In this document: one piece after another, positions 1 through 11,655 of the stretch
How the letters are laid out: each line of letters starts with the position of its first letter
Position numbering within the stretch: position 1 is the stretch's first letter
Assembly (NCBI GenBank): GCA_947247005.1
Contig: OX365955.1
Span: 14,241,322 to 14,305,321, forward strand
DNA: 64,000 nt
Direction of reading: 5' to 3'
From: Spisula solida
Lineage: Eukaryota; Mollusca; Bivalvia; Venerida; Mactridae
Program-made: the position numbers and the translations under genes
The notes under the pieces: generated by a model
The model's input: the letters and a program-made list of their open reading frames with translations, nothing else
The model's database searches: none
Told to the model about the DNA's origin: nothing

Positions 1-132
1 TGCGGTGTAAAATTTGACCGTACTAATTTTTTTTCTAAGATCTATTGATTATATCCAGGTAATAAATAAATACGCATAATGAAAAAAAACGTTAATTCTG
101 ACCTTTTCCGAAGCACTCGTAAATAAACAAAA

Positions 133-248
133 GATTTGGCGGCAAAATTGCATCAGATACAGCGTTTCGCAAGTTAAATAGGGGTGTATTTCATTAAATT
201 AACTAATCCTCCGCTTATTACTTTCAGCAATGATGTTGATAATTGACC
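133..248 (+). repeat. Diverged direct repeat, copy 1
   Basis: The segment shares, in the same order, the blocks GGCGGCAA, AGCGTTTCGCA, ATCCTCCGCTTAT and CTTTCAG.AATGAT with 2296-2401. About 2.1 kb separates the copies. It is probably an old dispersed repeat or the flanks of an insertion; no family was recognised. Confidence 0.5.
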
Positions 249-2295
249 TTTCTGCCGATTTTGATTGACAGGTGGCGTTAGCCAATCAGATTGCAGCATT
301 TGGGCAACGATTTATCGCCGCCATCTTGTTAGACAACCTGGACATTAGACAAGCTAAAATCAATGTAAATTGTGCAATATTCAATTAAGCCTTATTTCAT
401 TAATATTGACCACATTTTTAAAATTCTGGTATGTTTAAAAACTAGAGAACTTCAACTTTAATTTGGTAGCAATGTCATGAAAGTGAATTAATTTATTAAA
501 TCTATAAGGCCTCGGAAGTAGTAGCTGTATATGTATATTTTGTCTCAAATATAGTCTGATTTAAAAGTTATATCATTGATATTTACATTAATATAATTTG
601 AAATAATTACATGTTGTAAAACTAAAAAGATTCGTCTTTTTTTAATTTGATATGAATGTTGTTAAAAATATATATATACTTTAAACCATAGACTCGTGAA
701 ATTGTTTTATTATTTGACATCACGCATGTTAATTATGTTGATATAGAATAAGAACACATAACCCCCAAATAACGAGAATGTGTGTATTTCCATCAAAGAT
801 GAGTGTGAAGTGTTTTAATAATATTGAACATTATGTTGTTTTGGTCTATGTAATAGTTAAAGCGCTTTTTAGTTGATACCCTTGTGGTGCTAAATGCATT
901 CAATCTCCAAAGCTTATAAAAATTATCTTTTTAAATATATTTAGGCTACCGTATGGTCCGGACAGCTATTGTAAATCATGATAGATATATACATACATGT
1001 ACAAGTTTATTTCAAAGTATCTATAGGTCAGAGACCTGTCGGATATATACACATTACTACAACTCATTTATAGCAATTATGTATAAATCTAACTGATCCC
1101 ATACTGTTCCCCTGTCCTGGCTAACCGATATGTGTCACATTGATTATTGACAATTAACAAGACACCGCGGTATATCACTGGTCCCCGACTGATGTCCGAG
1201 ATACGAATCTAAACGAGATCATCAAAGTATATAACACATTGGAATTTTAACTAACTTATAATCTAGGGCTTATTTATTTCTTGTATAATGGTGCATATGA
1301 AATAATATTATGTGTAGCACTTATAGCACTTGACCAGACAGTTTTAACGTTATGTTAGAAAACGATATCTTTTACTTAATAACGCGTGATTGTACATTTT
1401 TGTTGATATGTTGCATGACTGTCATTGACAAACCATGTATTACGTAGCGATGTGGGATTTCAAAGATTCACATTCATCTATGTTAACGTAGCGCTAATTT
1501 TTTTGCGGAAGTTGCAATCAAATACAGCCTCAGTCGTAAGTAATCAACAAAATGTATGACCCCGCTATAAGCGGTAGATCACACGGAAGACATCAATAAA
1601 AACCCGACGCAGAAAATCTTGCAGAGGTCTTGTAACTTTACTTAAATAATTTTTACGCACATTTAAATTCGATTATTTATTAAACACACGATCATACGAA
1701 CGTATACGGAAGAGGAAATGCTATAGTGTATGGAAGTTTCCATTATACCGTGTATATGTAAATATATGTATTAACCCTTAATTATTTCTTTGTTACAATA
1801 AAGGGTGTATCTTTCAAGCTAGGTCATTCCCGATTGGCGCAAAAACTATACATAAATAGCTATTTAGATAAAAAGAAACATTCTGATTGAGCGGCAATAT
1901 TAAGCTTGTGAGTGTCTGCTTATTCGGACACTGCTTGGCTCTGATTTAGTAACTGTTTACGTAAAATTCTTCGATTAAAAACCATCTATTTGCAAGGTTT
2001 AAGAAGGCACGTAATTATGTTTCACAAAATGTTCAAACATTGACTAAAAGCGAAATATTTAACGGAATTATAGCAAGAGCATCAGACGACATCTCCGTAT
2101 TAGACGCCATTTTAATGCAAGCTTGTCTTGCGTAGCAACAACGAATACCCGTAACTATAGGGGGCGTGGGTACAGAAAGGTCAATTAAACAAAGAGCCAG
2201 TAAAGTAGAAAATGAGACTGTGTTGAAATATTTTACTTTTTCGTGTCAAAACACCCCGATTTCACAATGGACACCCAGATCACGTAACAAAATGA

Positions 2296-2401
2296 CTGGC
2301 GGCAATAGCGTTTCGCAGGTTACATTATAATAGGAGTTATCTTAAATTCTTTTGAACATCCTCCGCTAATATGTCTTTCAGTAATGATTAAAATAATTGA
2401 T
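2296..2401 (+). repeat. Diverged direct repeat, copy 2
   Basis: Second copy of the repeat at 133-248, carrying GGCGGCAA, TAGCGTTTCGCA, CATCCTCCGCTAAT and CTTTCAGTAATGAT in the same order, with small indels between blocks. Confidence 0.5.
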
Positions 2402-3022
2402 TTAAACATATTGTACAAAGTAACAGAAAAAATTCTAGACAGTTTTAAAATGTGTACCTTTACATGTAATTAAAGTTAATAGAACAAACCGATCTATAGT
2501 GAACACCCTGATTTCATAATAGACTAGCACAGTGAAGCTGGTACACTCAAGTCACGAGATACCGATTCACATGTAGTTAGCGTAAACCAATCACCGGACT
2601 GTTAACTTACAGCTCTCAACCAACCGCCGGACTCTTAACATCTGTGTGCACTTGTACCCAGCTTTCGTATTGCATCTACTAACATCTAGGGAACAAACGT
2701 GACTGAAAACAATGCATAGGCTTGGAGCCTGTAACACTGCAATGGCGGATCAATTCATTTATGATATCATCCATAATTTCATGCTTCTGATTTCAATAAC
2801 TGCAAATATCTTGAAGAAAAACATGACAAGACTTATAAGATATGTATGAATTATTTTTGTTGTTCGGTACGAACAATAAAGTTATTACCGTATTTCAAAA
2901 ATCGCTCAGTTTTCATAAAACCTGCATACCGAACAGCTTCTATTAACCTTCCGCCTACGAACATAGTTCCAATTTTTCAATTCAATGACATAAATACGAA
3001 TTCAAATATCACGTGCATATAA

Positions 3023-4135
3023 TACATAGCGCGAGCGCACAGACTGGGGCGTAAACACAATGATCGCCAGTCACAATGTAGGCCAATCATCGTAAACTTT
3101 CGAGATTATCATGTGGTGGAACTTATTATGTATCGAGTAACACGTTTACGTGGTTCAAATTTCTCAATAGATCATGATTATCCACGGGAGATCAATGAAG
3201 CCCGTTCCCGGCTATGGTCCAACTTTAAAGACTTGAAACGTCAATATGCTAACAGCAATACTAAAGTGCAAATAGTCTATCCGGCAAAATTAGTCTGTGA
3301 TGGTCGAATTATACGAGATGAACTACCGGATTGGGGACAATATGTCAATACCAATAGACTCCATCAGGTGTACAACATCGATAATATCAACAACCTACCG
3401 ATTCGAAAACCTACTGATAATATGGCTGACACTCAATTCGTGATGAAACCAGCTTGTAATAATACCGGTAGTACGCTACTAGCTGCATCAGTCACCCAAT
3501 CCACTACAACGACGCTCCATGGATTAAATAAACCTGCAGAGACACTTGCTCAGCCAACACAGTCGAGCAATATACCTACCAATAGTCTCCAACGTACAGA
3601 CCCTACCGATAGCATCGTGCGTACAGAATCTACTGTCCCCAAACGTGCATGCTCTACCACTGATCTCCCACGCACAGACGCTTCCAATGACCGCGAACGG
3701 ACCATCGCTACCAACGATCTACCACGTACAGGTTCTACCAGTGATCTAATAAATGCTACCTCTACAGATAATTCGTTGACAAATAAGTGTAGTGATAATT
3801 CAACAAATGTTGAAATGCATGATATATCATCCCCAGCACAGTCAGAGGATATTTCATTTCCGGCACCCCGTGGAAGATCTAGTGTAACTAAGGCGGCGGC
3901 TCGTTCTGAGCGTCGATCACAGTCAGCTGTTCCATACAAGAGACAAAGTAACAGTCGGTCAAGGTCGAGAGCCAATACTAACCGGGTTTTACCCAATGCT
4001 AAAAATAGCACAAATTCGCCTGACATCTCTGTTGTGCAAACACATTCCGATGAACAAAGTGATCGTGTAAGTGGCAGTCAACCGACAGAGCGGACAGGTA
4101 CACCAATCACGCAAGGTGTTCAGTCAACCCAATAG
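3023..4135 (+). CDS. LINE ORF1 protein, 5'-truncated (RRM-type)
   Basis: ORF1 of a non-LTR retrotransposon, expected to bind the element's RNA as a nucleic-acid chaperone. The reading frame is open from 3023 and begins with an AHRLGR motif (about 3035-3052) followed by RPIIVNFRDY and, further on, a YPAKL motif. These are hallmarks of the RRM and C-terminal region of L1-type ORF1 proteins. There is no convincing ATG; the first start-like codon (GTG, 3113) already lies inside the RRM. The coiled coil and start are therefore missing, by 5' truncation or by the in-frame TAA at 3020. The C-terminal half is a long low-complexity Ser/Thr/Asn/Arg-rich tail with repeated RTxST/DLPRT-like units and a basic SRSRSR patch. 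It ends at a TAG, after which the same frame continues into ORF2. Confidence 0.8.
   Translation, partial: YIARAHRLGRKHNDRQSQCRPIIVNFRDYHVVELIMYRVTRLRGSNFSIDHDYPREINEARSRLWSNFKDLKRQYANSNTKVQIVYPAKLVCDGRIIRDELPDWGQYVNTNRLHQVYNIDNINNLPIRKPTDNMADTQFVMKPACNNTGSTLLAASVTQSTTTTLHGLNKPAETLAQPTQSSNIPTNSLQRTDPTDSIVRTESTVPKRACSTTDLPRTDASNDRERTIATNDLPRTGSTSDLINATSTDNSLTNKCSDNSTNVEMHDISSPAQSEDISFPAPRGRSSVTKAAARSERRSQSAVPYKRQSNSRSRSRANTNRVLPNAKNSTNSPDISVVQTHSDEQSDRVSGSQPTERTGTPITQGVQSTQ
4133..4135 (+). promoter_or_regulatory. Lone in-frame TAG between ORF1 and ORF2
   Basis: The stop (context CAA TAG GAC) separates two coding regions that share one frame. The next codons (GAC AAT ACT GAG AAG GTC ACA CTG) run open into the endonuclease. 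This arrangement suits stop-codon readthrough, or it may be a recent point mutation in a fused ORF. I cannot tell these apart from one copy. Confidence 0.6.
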
Positions 4136-7100
4136 GACAATACTGAGAAGGTCACACTGCGTTGCGCTCTGCTAAATGTGCAGGGTCTTGTTACCCGTAG
4201 ATCAAATAAACTTAAATCTCCAGAATTATGTAATATTTTCAGTAATCATGACATTATTTTATTAACGGAGACTTGGGCAAATGCCTTTTGTGATCTGAAG
4301 TTTGATAACTTTGAGTGTTATTATTTAAACAGAACAGAAAACAAACTAACCTATAAGAGGTCGTCAGGAGGAATAGCTGTTTATATTAGAAATGATTTTG
4401 TATGTACTGACACATTGGTTTTTACTTGCGAAGATGACATTATATGTGTAAAAATTAGTGCAAATAAGCTCGGTTTAAATAATGATGTATATTTTTGTCT
4501 ATGCTATGTTATACCAGAAAACAGCAGTCGGCAGTCTATGGTCGATACTCATACATTAGATCGTTTATTAAATTCAATAGTCGAATTAGACGCAAAATGT
4601 AATGACGATTTACAGTTAGTTGTATGTGGAGATTTTAATGCTCATACATCGGATAGTCCCGATTTTGTTCCGGACGAATATTTAAATGATATTGATATTT
4701 TGCCTGATAATTACCACAAAGATAATAAGTTAAAGCGTTGTTCATGTGATAAAGGTAGAACTAACAATACTGGTACTATGTTATTAGATTTGTGTAAACA
4801 AACATGTATGCGAATATTGAATGGACGTTTTGATAATGACAAAGATGGTAAATATACATACGTAGGTTCTAGGGGTTCAAGCGTAGTCGATTATGTAATC
4901 TCTACACAAAACTTATTTCAGTATATTGATATCTTTTCTGTACACAGTCCTAATATTTTATCGGACCATTGTCTAGTTGATTTTTCTTTTGTATTTATCA
5001 CTAAGTGTGAGGCGACTTCAGTAAATGATCATACTCATTTAAACGGACCGGGTTTTAAATATAAATGGGATAATGATAGTAAGGATAGTTTTATTGAGGC
5101 ATTGTCTTGTGATTCAATTACAGATAAATTGATTAATTTAAACAATCAGGTGGATACATCTCAAACAGATAGTGACATAAATGTTTGCATATCACAACTT
5201 TCCAGTATTTTAGATGAGGTAGTTTCGCCTATATTTAAGCATAAATGCAACGCTCAAACAAATAATAGTAATACTCAGACAAACAATAATAACTGGTTTA
5301 ACAGTGAATGTTCAGATAAAAGACGTCTGTTTTATAGAAAATTAAATTTATTTAGACGTAATGGATCGGACGAAAATCGTACCGAAATGGTTAAAACCAG
5401 ATCGGATTATAAAACGTGTTTACGTAAGTCGAGGTTGAATTATGATCATTCCCAAACAAAGAAACTGACGGACGCTAGATTTAAAAATGCGAAATTATAC
5501 TGGAAAATGTTAAAAGAATGTGCAGGGATCAGCCAGTCAAATATTCCATTGTCAGTTTTTGAGCAATATTTTAAAAGCGTTAATAATCCGGGTGATCCGT
5601 TTTTCGTAGCTGATGATGACATTTTACATTTTATTGATAGATACGAGAACAATGAATTTCAAATTATGTTTCATGAATTAGATTTGTCATTTACTGAAGC
5701 GGAAATTTTCAAAGCAATAGGACAGTTAAACTCTAATAAAAGCGCGGGACCAGATCTTCATATCAATGAATTCTTTATACATGGGAAAAATGTATTAGCT
5801 CCATATTTGATGCGTCTTTTTAACAAAATATTTGATATCGGATACTTTCCTGAGAGCTGGTCGGAGGGATATATAATACCGTTACATAAGAAGGGAAGCA
5901 TTAATGATCAAAACAATTATCGTGGTATAACACTTTTAAGTACTTTGGGAAAGCTTTTTACACGTATATTAAATAACAGATTAACGGACTGGGCAGAAAA
6001 TTATTCGGTTTACATAGAGGCACAGGCGGGATTCAGAACTAAAATGGGAACTGTCGATAATATATTTGTATTACATGGGTTACTAACTCATATGATTAAT
6101 AAAGGGAAACAATTATATTGTGCTTTCATCGATTTTTCCAAAGCGTTTGATTATATAGTAAGAGATAACTTATGGTCTAAATTAATTAAGTTGGGAATCC
6201 GTGGGAAACTTTTAAATATCATGAAATCTATGTATTGTTCGGTCAAATCTAGAGTAAAATACTGTAACCAATTGAGCAATTCATTCACGTGTACTCTCGG
6301 CGTAAGACAAGGTGAATGCCTGTCACCATTTTTATTTGCGATGTTTCTGAATGACATCGAAAGTGTTTTATCTGAGAAAGGCCTAAGCGGAATTGATGTT
6401 GAGTCTTTCAAGATATTTCTTATACTTTATGCTGATGATATGGTTATCTTCGCAAATGACGCGGCTGAGTTACAAACTAGTTTAGATGTATTAGATGATT
6501 ACTGTAAACGTTGGAAGTTAATTGTTAACACAAAGAAAACGAAAATAATGATATTTCGAAAAGGAGGGCGACTTCCCAATAACCTAAACTTTATTTTTGA
6601 TGGTAATCAAGTTGAAGTAGTAAGCAAGTTTAACTACCTCGGTATAGTGTTCTCGACTGGTGGTTCTTTTACTGATACACAGAATACCTTATCCGGACAA
6701 GCATTAAAAGCTGTTTTTAAAATGAAAAAATATTTATATAAATTTACTGATATTTCAGTAGGGCATAAACTAGATCTATTTGATAAACTAATTTCTCCAA
6801 TTTTAAATTACGCAAGTGAAGTTTGGGGATTTATACAAGGTAATGCGATCGAACGCGTGCATCTACAGTTCTGCAAACACATTTTAGGGATTAAGCGTAC
6901 GACGCAAAATGATTTTGTGTACGGTGAACTAGGGCGTCTAAATTATCAATGGATAAGGTATTTTCAAATAATAAAATACTGGGTAAAATTACTTTATACA
7001 GATAACAATAAATATAATAAAAAAATATATACTATGTTAAAATCTGACAGTGACATATATCCAAATAGAAAGAATTGGTGTACTCTTTTAAAAAACTTAC

Positions 7101-7630
7101 TTAGTACGTTAGGCTTTTATGACGTGTGGTTATTTCAAGATGTAGGCCAACCTAAGTTATTTCTATTTTCTGCGAAGGAACGACTAAGAGATCAATTTAT
7201 ACAAGGGTGGAATGGGAGAATTCAAGAATCAAGTCGCTCATCATTATATAAACATTTAGCATCATTTAAATTTCAACCATATTTAAACATATGTACTATT
7301 GCAAAATTTCGCTCGAATCTGACTCGATTACGTGTAGCCTCACATCGATTATATATTGAAAGTGGTAGATGGACAAGACCTAATCCTACACCTATATCTG
7401 ATAGAAAATGTTTAATTTGTGATATATTAGAAGATGAATACCATTTTGTGCTTGAGTGCAGTTTATACAGTGATATTAGAAAACAATACATCTCCTACTA
7501 TTATAGACATAGACCAAATGTACAGAAATTTATAGAACTCTTATCGAATGAAACAGAAAAGATAGTCAGAAAATTAAGCATTTATATATATAAAGCATTT
7601 TTAATACGCAATAATAATAACTACATATAA
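4136..7630 (+). CDS. LINE ORF2: endonuclease-reverse transcriptase
   Basis: Polyprotein that nicks target DNA and reverse-transcribes the element's RNA (target-primed reverse transcription). It is uninterrupted over about 1,164 codons. Numbering from the GTG at 4178: an APE-type endonuclease spans about 1-265, with LNVQGL just upstream, LLTETW (Glu31), GDFNAH (Asp152, Asn154) and SDH (Asp263, His264). The reverse transcriptase spans about 470-830, with SAGPD, FIDFSKAFD, GVRQGECLSPFLF and the catalytic YADD at 751-754. A C-terminal CxxC...H....C zinc-knuckle-like motif lies at about 1077-1095 (KCLIC ... HFVLEC). No in-frame ATG occurs between the ORF1 stop and the endonuclease; the first Met lies well inside it. 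Translation must use readthrough, re-initiation or GTG. The intact frame suggests a young copy. The clade is uncertain (CR1/jockey-like group). Confidence 0.92.
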   Translation, partial: DNTEKVTLRCALLNVQGLVTRRSNKLKSPELCNIFSNHDIILLTETWANAFCDLKFDNFECYYLNRTENKLTYKRSSGGIAVYIRNDFVCTDTLVFTCEDDIICVKISANKLGLNNDVYFCLCYVIPENSSRQSMVDTHTLDRLLNSIVELDAKCNDDLQLVVCGDFNAHTSDSPDFVPDEYLNDIDILPDNYHKDNKLKRCSCDKGRTNNTGTMLLDLCKQTCMRILNGRFDNDKDGKYTYVGSRGSSVVDYVISTQNLFQYIDIFSVHSPNILSDHCLVDFSFVFITKCEATSVNDHTHLNGPGFKYKWDNDSKDSFIEALSCDSITDKLINLNNQVDTSQTDSDINVCISQLSSILDEVVSPIFKHKCNAQTNNSNTQTNNNNWFNSECSDKRRLFYRKLNLFRRNGSDENRTEMVKTRSDYKTCLRKSRLNYDHSQTKKLTDARFKNAKLYWKMLKECAGISQSNIPLSVFEQYFKSVNNPGDPFFVADDDILHFIDRYENNEFQIMFHELDLSFTEAEIFKAIGQLNSNKSAGPDLHINEFFIHGKNVLAPYLMRLFNKIFDIGYFPESWSEGYIIPLHKKGSINDQNNYRGITLLSTLGKLFTRILNNRLTDWAENYSVYIEAQAGFRTKMGTVDNIFVLHGLLTHMINKGKQLYCAFIDFSKAFDYIVRDNLWSKLIKLGIRGKLLNIMKSMYCSVKSRVKYCNQLSNSFTCTLGVRQGECLSPFLFAMFLNDIESVLSEKGLSGIDVESFKIFLILYADDMVIFANDAAELQTSLDVLDDYCKRWKLIVNTKKTKIMIFRKGGRLPNNLNFIFDGNQVEVVSKFNYLGIVFSTGGSFTDTQNTLSGQALKAVFKMKKYLYKFTDISVGHKLDLFDKLISPILNYASEVWGFIQGNAIERVHLQFCKHILGIKRTTQNDFVYGELGRLNYQWIRYFQIIKYWVKLLYTDNNKYNKKIYTMLKSDSDIYPNRKNWCTLLKNLLSTLGFYDVWLFQDVGQPKLFLFSAKERLRDQFIQGWNGRIQESSRSSLYKHLASFKFQPYLNICTIAKFRSNLTRLRVASHRLYIESGRWTRPNPTPISDRKCLICDILEDEYHFVLECSLYSDIRKQYISYYYRHRPNVQKFIELLSNETEKIVRKLSIYIYKAFLIRNNNNYI

Positions 7631-7898
7631 GGTATTTTTTTCAAATTTGTATAATGATGTTATGAACCTAAATTTGTACATATTGTACTGTAACATGTGT
7701 ATTTGTACGTATGTACATGGTGTATGTGTGCGAATGGGTGGGTGTGTGTGAGTGTGTTTGTTGTGCGTGTGTGTGGTGTGTTTGGTATGTGTGATGTGTG
7801 TACGTGTGTGTACACTTTAATATTTGTATTGTATATATGTTATGTACGTCCTCATGGGTCTGTGACCTTCTGGAAAGTCAAATAAATTATCTATCTAT
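7631..7898 (+). other. LINE 3' UTR with TG-rich tract and ATCT tail
   Basis: The segment runs from the ORF2 stop through a TG/GTGTGT-rich stretch (about 7697-7815) to a conserved-looking end (GTCCTCATGGGTCTGTGACC, then AATAAATTATCTATCTAT). A short ATCT microsatellite tail in place of poly(A) is typical of several LINE clades and marks the 3' end of this insertion. Confidence 0.65.
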
Positions 7899-8257
7899 AA
7901 GTCAAAATCAGATGGCTATGCAAATATCGTGAACTAGCAATACAAAAACAGTCGTAAATCAAAGTACTGAAAGTATTATCGGAAGGTGATTTTTTCATAC
8001 CAAGCATGAAAGAGAAAAATGTACCCATATGGTTCGTACCCATGCAAAATATTTAAACATTTACTCTAACGGAACGACTTTTCATTTATACATTGTTATA
8101 TACCTGTAGACTCTATGTGCTTGATATTGAAGAAAGGCATACGATTCATTAGTTTCTTAGCAATAGCAAGAACTGTCTGAAGACAGCGTGCCTGACATTC
8201 ATAAGTCTTCAGTGTAACAAATGCTTGATAGAGGAGAAAAATCTATTAAATTGAAGA

Positions 8258-9720
8258 AGGGGCATAATTCTAAAATTACTGTTAACAGAGTTATGCCACT
8301 TGTCCTACAGATGCGCCTAATGTCCCCATAAGGAAGTATTCAATGTTTGATTTGAATCTTTGAAAGTTTTCCAAGATATTGTACTACTTTACCTATTTTA
8401 ACGAAAAAATCTAAGTGAACAAGGGGCATAACTCGAAAAATACTGTTAACGAGTTATGCTGCTTGTTGTACAGATGCGCCTTGTTCACATAACAAAGTAT
8501 TCAATGTTTAAATTAAATATATTTAATGTTTTTTTCAAAACAATCTACTTAATAATCTATTTTAACCAAAATTCTAAGTTAAAAAGGCATAACTCTAAAA
8601 ATACTGTTGTCAGAGTTTTTATGCTGTTTGTCCTACAAATGCGCTTTGTCACTATAAGGAAGTATTCAAAGTTTGAGTTGAATATCTTTGAAAGATATTA
8701 TACAATTTTACCTATTTCAACAAAAAAATCTAAGTAAAAAAGGACATAACTCTGTAAATACTGTTGACAGATTTATTCTGCTGGTCCCTAAGATGTGCCA
8801 TGCCCCCATAACAAAGTATTCTTAATTAAGTATCTTTGATGGTTTTCAAACAATCTACTTAATTATCAATTTTAACCAAAATTCAAAGTTAAAAAGGGGT
8901 ATAACTCTAAAATTACTGTTAACAGAGTTATGCCACTTGTCCTACAGATGCGTCTAATGTCCGCATAAGGAAGTATTCAATGTTTGATTTGAATCTTTGA
9001 AAGTTTTCCAAGAAATTGTACTACTTTACCTATTTTAACGAAAAAATCTAAGTGAACAAGGGGCATAACTCGAAAAATACTGTTAACGAGTTATGCTGCT
9101 TGTTGTACAGATGCGCCTTGTTCACATAACAAAGTATTCAATGTTTAAATTAAATATCTTCAATGTTTTTTTTCAAAACAATCTACTTAATTATCTATTT
9201 TAACCAAAATTCTAAGTTAAAAAGGCATAACTCTAAAAATACTGTTGTCAGAGTTTTTATGCTGTTTGTCCTACAAATGCGCCTTGTCACTATAAGGAAG
9301 TATTCAAAGTTTGAGTTGAATATCTTTGAAAGATATTATACAATTTTACCTATTTCAACAAAAAAATCTAAGTAAAAAAGGACATAACTCTGTAAATACT
9401 GTTGACAGAGTTATTCTGCTGGTCCCTAAGATGTGCCATGCCCCCATAACAAAGTATTCTTAATTAAGTATCTTTGATGGTTTTCAAACAATCTACTTAA
9501 TTATCAATTTTAACCAAAATTCAAAGTTAAAAAGGGGTATAACTCTAAAAATACTGCTTACACAGTTATGCCCTCTGTACCATGTCACTATAAGTAAGTT
9601 TTCCCAATTTGAAATGAATATTTGTGAAAATGTGCAAGATAATGGACTTAATAAAAAATTCAACCAAAGTTTTTTAAGCAGGGGCATAACTTTAACAATA
9701 CTGTTGACAGAGTTATGCTA
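8258..9720. repeat. Tandem array: 4 x ~160 bp nested in a 637-bp unit
   Basis: Each subunit carries a GGGGCATAACTC...AATACTGTTaacAGAGTTATGC block followed by a CATAA..AAGTATTCAATGTTT block. Subunits start near 8258, 8421, 8585, 8738, 8898, 9060, 9226, 9380, 9536 and 9682. Groups of four repeat almost perfectly with period 637 (for example CTAAGTGAACAAGG at 8411 and 9048). Subunits inside a group differ far more than the two groups do, so the four-mer was duplicated recently. Open frames here (such as 8456-8737 and 9163-9375) are copies of repeat sequence, not genes. The AGTTATGC/GCATAACT units resemble bivalve pearl-like cores. Confidence 0.85.
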
Positions 9721-10450
9721 AAGTATGTAAGTATTTAAGTAATTCACCATATTTCCACTGAAGTTCACATGACCCTAAAATCTGTATGAGTCATCTACTG
9801 ACCTAAGCCAAAGTTCATCTACTGACGACCAATGGCAAGACCAATGGCAATGATTCAAAGCACAATGATCGTTGGTCATTCTGTCAAGTCATATTCACAA
9901 ATATCCACTGATGTGAGCAATATCTTTAGACATACTGTTTAAATGATATTTATGGACATGCTTGATGTAAAGTACGAATTGCATATAGATTATGGTAGAC
10001 ACAGGACAAGGATACAAGCATCAACTGATAAACACCCCAGGGGAGATTCATACAATTTGCAGCTGACTAAAGTAAAAAAATTTACGAAATTATGACAACT
10101 GTTAGAGGATAATAATTATACAACACCTATCATATAAAACTTTAATAAATAAATTAAAAAAACAGTAAAAACATTAAATAGCTTTTTTAAAATAAACTGG
10201 ACTTTTTTCCATTACTGCCACACATGTATTGATATTATTTTGTACAGAAATTTGATAACTATTGTAAGAATCAAATTCATGATATGAACCAGGTATATCT
10301 AAATTAGCTCTGCTGAATATATTAATAGACAAACCTACCAATAAGACCACATTTTGTCTTTCCCTTGGTTGACCTTTGTTGACATATATGGTGACCACTA
10401 ACAGGTTTGACTGTCACTTAAATTGAGGTACTCAAGAATAATAACATATT
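9721..10450. other. Gene-free spacer
   Basis: No coding region was seen. Around 9830 there is a short direct duplication (GACCAATGGCAAGACCAATGGCAA). The remainder is AT-rich unique-looking sequence. Confidence 0.45.
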
Positions 10451-11358
10451 TAAAAACAAGAGGACCATGAGGGCTCAATATTGCTCACCAGAAAAATGAT
10501 TCTGACAGACAGACTTTTTTTAAGTAAATTCAAGTGACACCAGGGTGGAGTCAATTGTTACCCCAGGGCCATAATATTACCAAATTAGGCAGAAGTCAAG
10601 TAGATGATGCTCCATACAAGCATCTTAAGTCTAACTAATGTAGTTTCTGACAAGTAGATTTCATCCAATTTTCCAATATAAGTCCATGTAAAATCAAACA
10701 CAGGGGGCCAATGTTGACCCCATTGCCACAAACTTTGTTGATGTCAAGTGGATGCTTCACACAAAATATCTAAGCTGTATGATTTGTAGTTTCCGACAAG
10801 AAGATTTTTAAAATCATCCTATCTATGAAAAATCAAGTTACCCAAGTACAGAGTAAATTATTTGACACCGGGGCCACAACTTAAATAATCTTGGTACGGG
10901 TCCACTAGATAATGCTACACCCCAAATTTCTAAGTTCTAAGCCTTGCAGTTTTGGACAAGAACAGTTTTTATTTTCCTTTATAATCCTAAATAATATAGA
11001 GTAAACCCCCGGGGTAGGGCCCATTTTGACCCAAGGGCAACAATTTTAACAAACTTGGTAGAAGTCCACCGAGTATCTGAGCTCCAATCCTTGCACTTTT
11101 GGACAAGAGGACTTATTAAAATTTCCGATAATAATCTTATATAAAGTAGGGAAAACCCCTGGTTTGGGCTAATTTTGACCCCAGGGCAATAATTTGATAG
11201 AATTTGGAATATGTCCACTAGACAATGCAACACACTAAATATCTAACCTCTATGCGTTGTAGTTTTTGACCAGAAGATTTTTAAAATTTTCCCATATAAG
11301 TTTATGTACAATCAAGTGACTCCTGGTGTGTGCCAATTTTAACCCATTGGCAATAATT
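10451..11358 (+). mobile_element. Pearl/Helitron-like element, left part
   Basis: It begins near AAACAAGAGGACCATGAGGG and contains about five tandem units of roughly 155 bp. Each unit carries a CCAGGG(T/C)...GACCCCAGGGCAATAATTT block, a GTCCACTAGA.AATGC.ACAC block and a TCTAAGCTCTA..C...TAGTTTTTGACAAGAAGATTTT block. The array stops at 11358 in the middle of a unit and resumes in register at 21149, so everything between is a later insertion. Bivalve pearl elements and related non-autonomous Helitrons with about 160-bp cores are established; the assignment is inferred from architecture. Confidence 0.75.
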
Positions 11359-11457
11359 TTATTTGTTTCATCGGGTTTTACGCCATTTTCAACATTATTT
11401 CAGTCATATTGTGGCGGGCAGTTATCCTAAATAGCTTTCCTGGACTTAATTTAGGCC
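11359..11457 (-). mobile_element. tRNA-derived SINE, 3' (tail) half
   Basis: Tail half of a minus-strand SINE. Read in its own sense it ends ...GGCGTAAAACCCGATGAAAC and an A-rich tail. The other half is at 20956-21148. The insertion into the pearl-like array is marked by a candidate 8-bp duplication, CAATAATT, at 11351-11358 and 21149-21156. The SINE is interrupted at a TTAA by the 9.5-kb element. Confidence 0.75.
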
Positions 11458-11655
11458 TTAAAGGGAAAGGCAAGGCTAATAACAAGTTGGTTTTATTTTA
11501 AACTAGCCTTCATTTGAAACACATGGGCGAAAACAGAATGAAAATCAGACAATTATTAATGGAGCTATCGCTTTTTGAAACCCCCGTTTTGCGTCTTATC
11601 AGCTAGTACATGTAAGTCGCCATGTTGGAAGTTATCCCACAATAACGGTCACTCT

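Larger units (their letters stand above)
1..3022. other. Gene-free AT-rich stretch
   Basis: I see no coding region, RNA gene or terminal inverted repeat here. The only structure I can support is a diverged direct repeat (133-248 and 2296-2401), described separately. Its right end abuts the 5' end of the LINE that follows; the exact junction is not visible. Confidence 0.5.
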
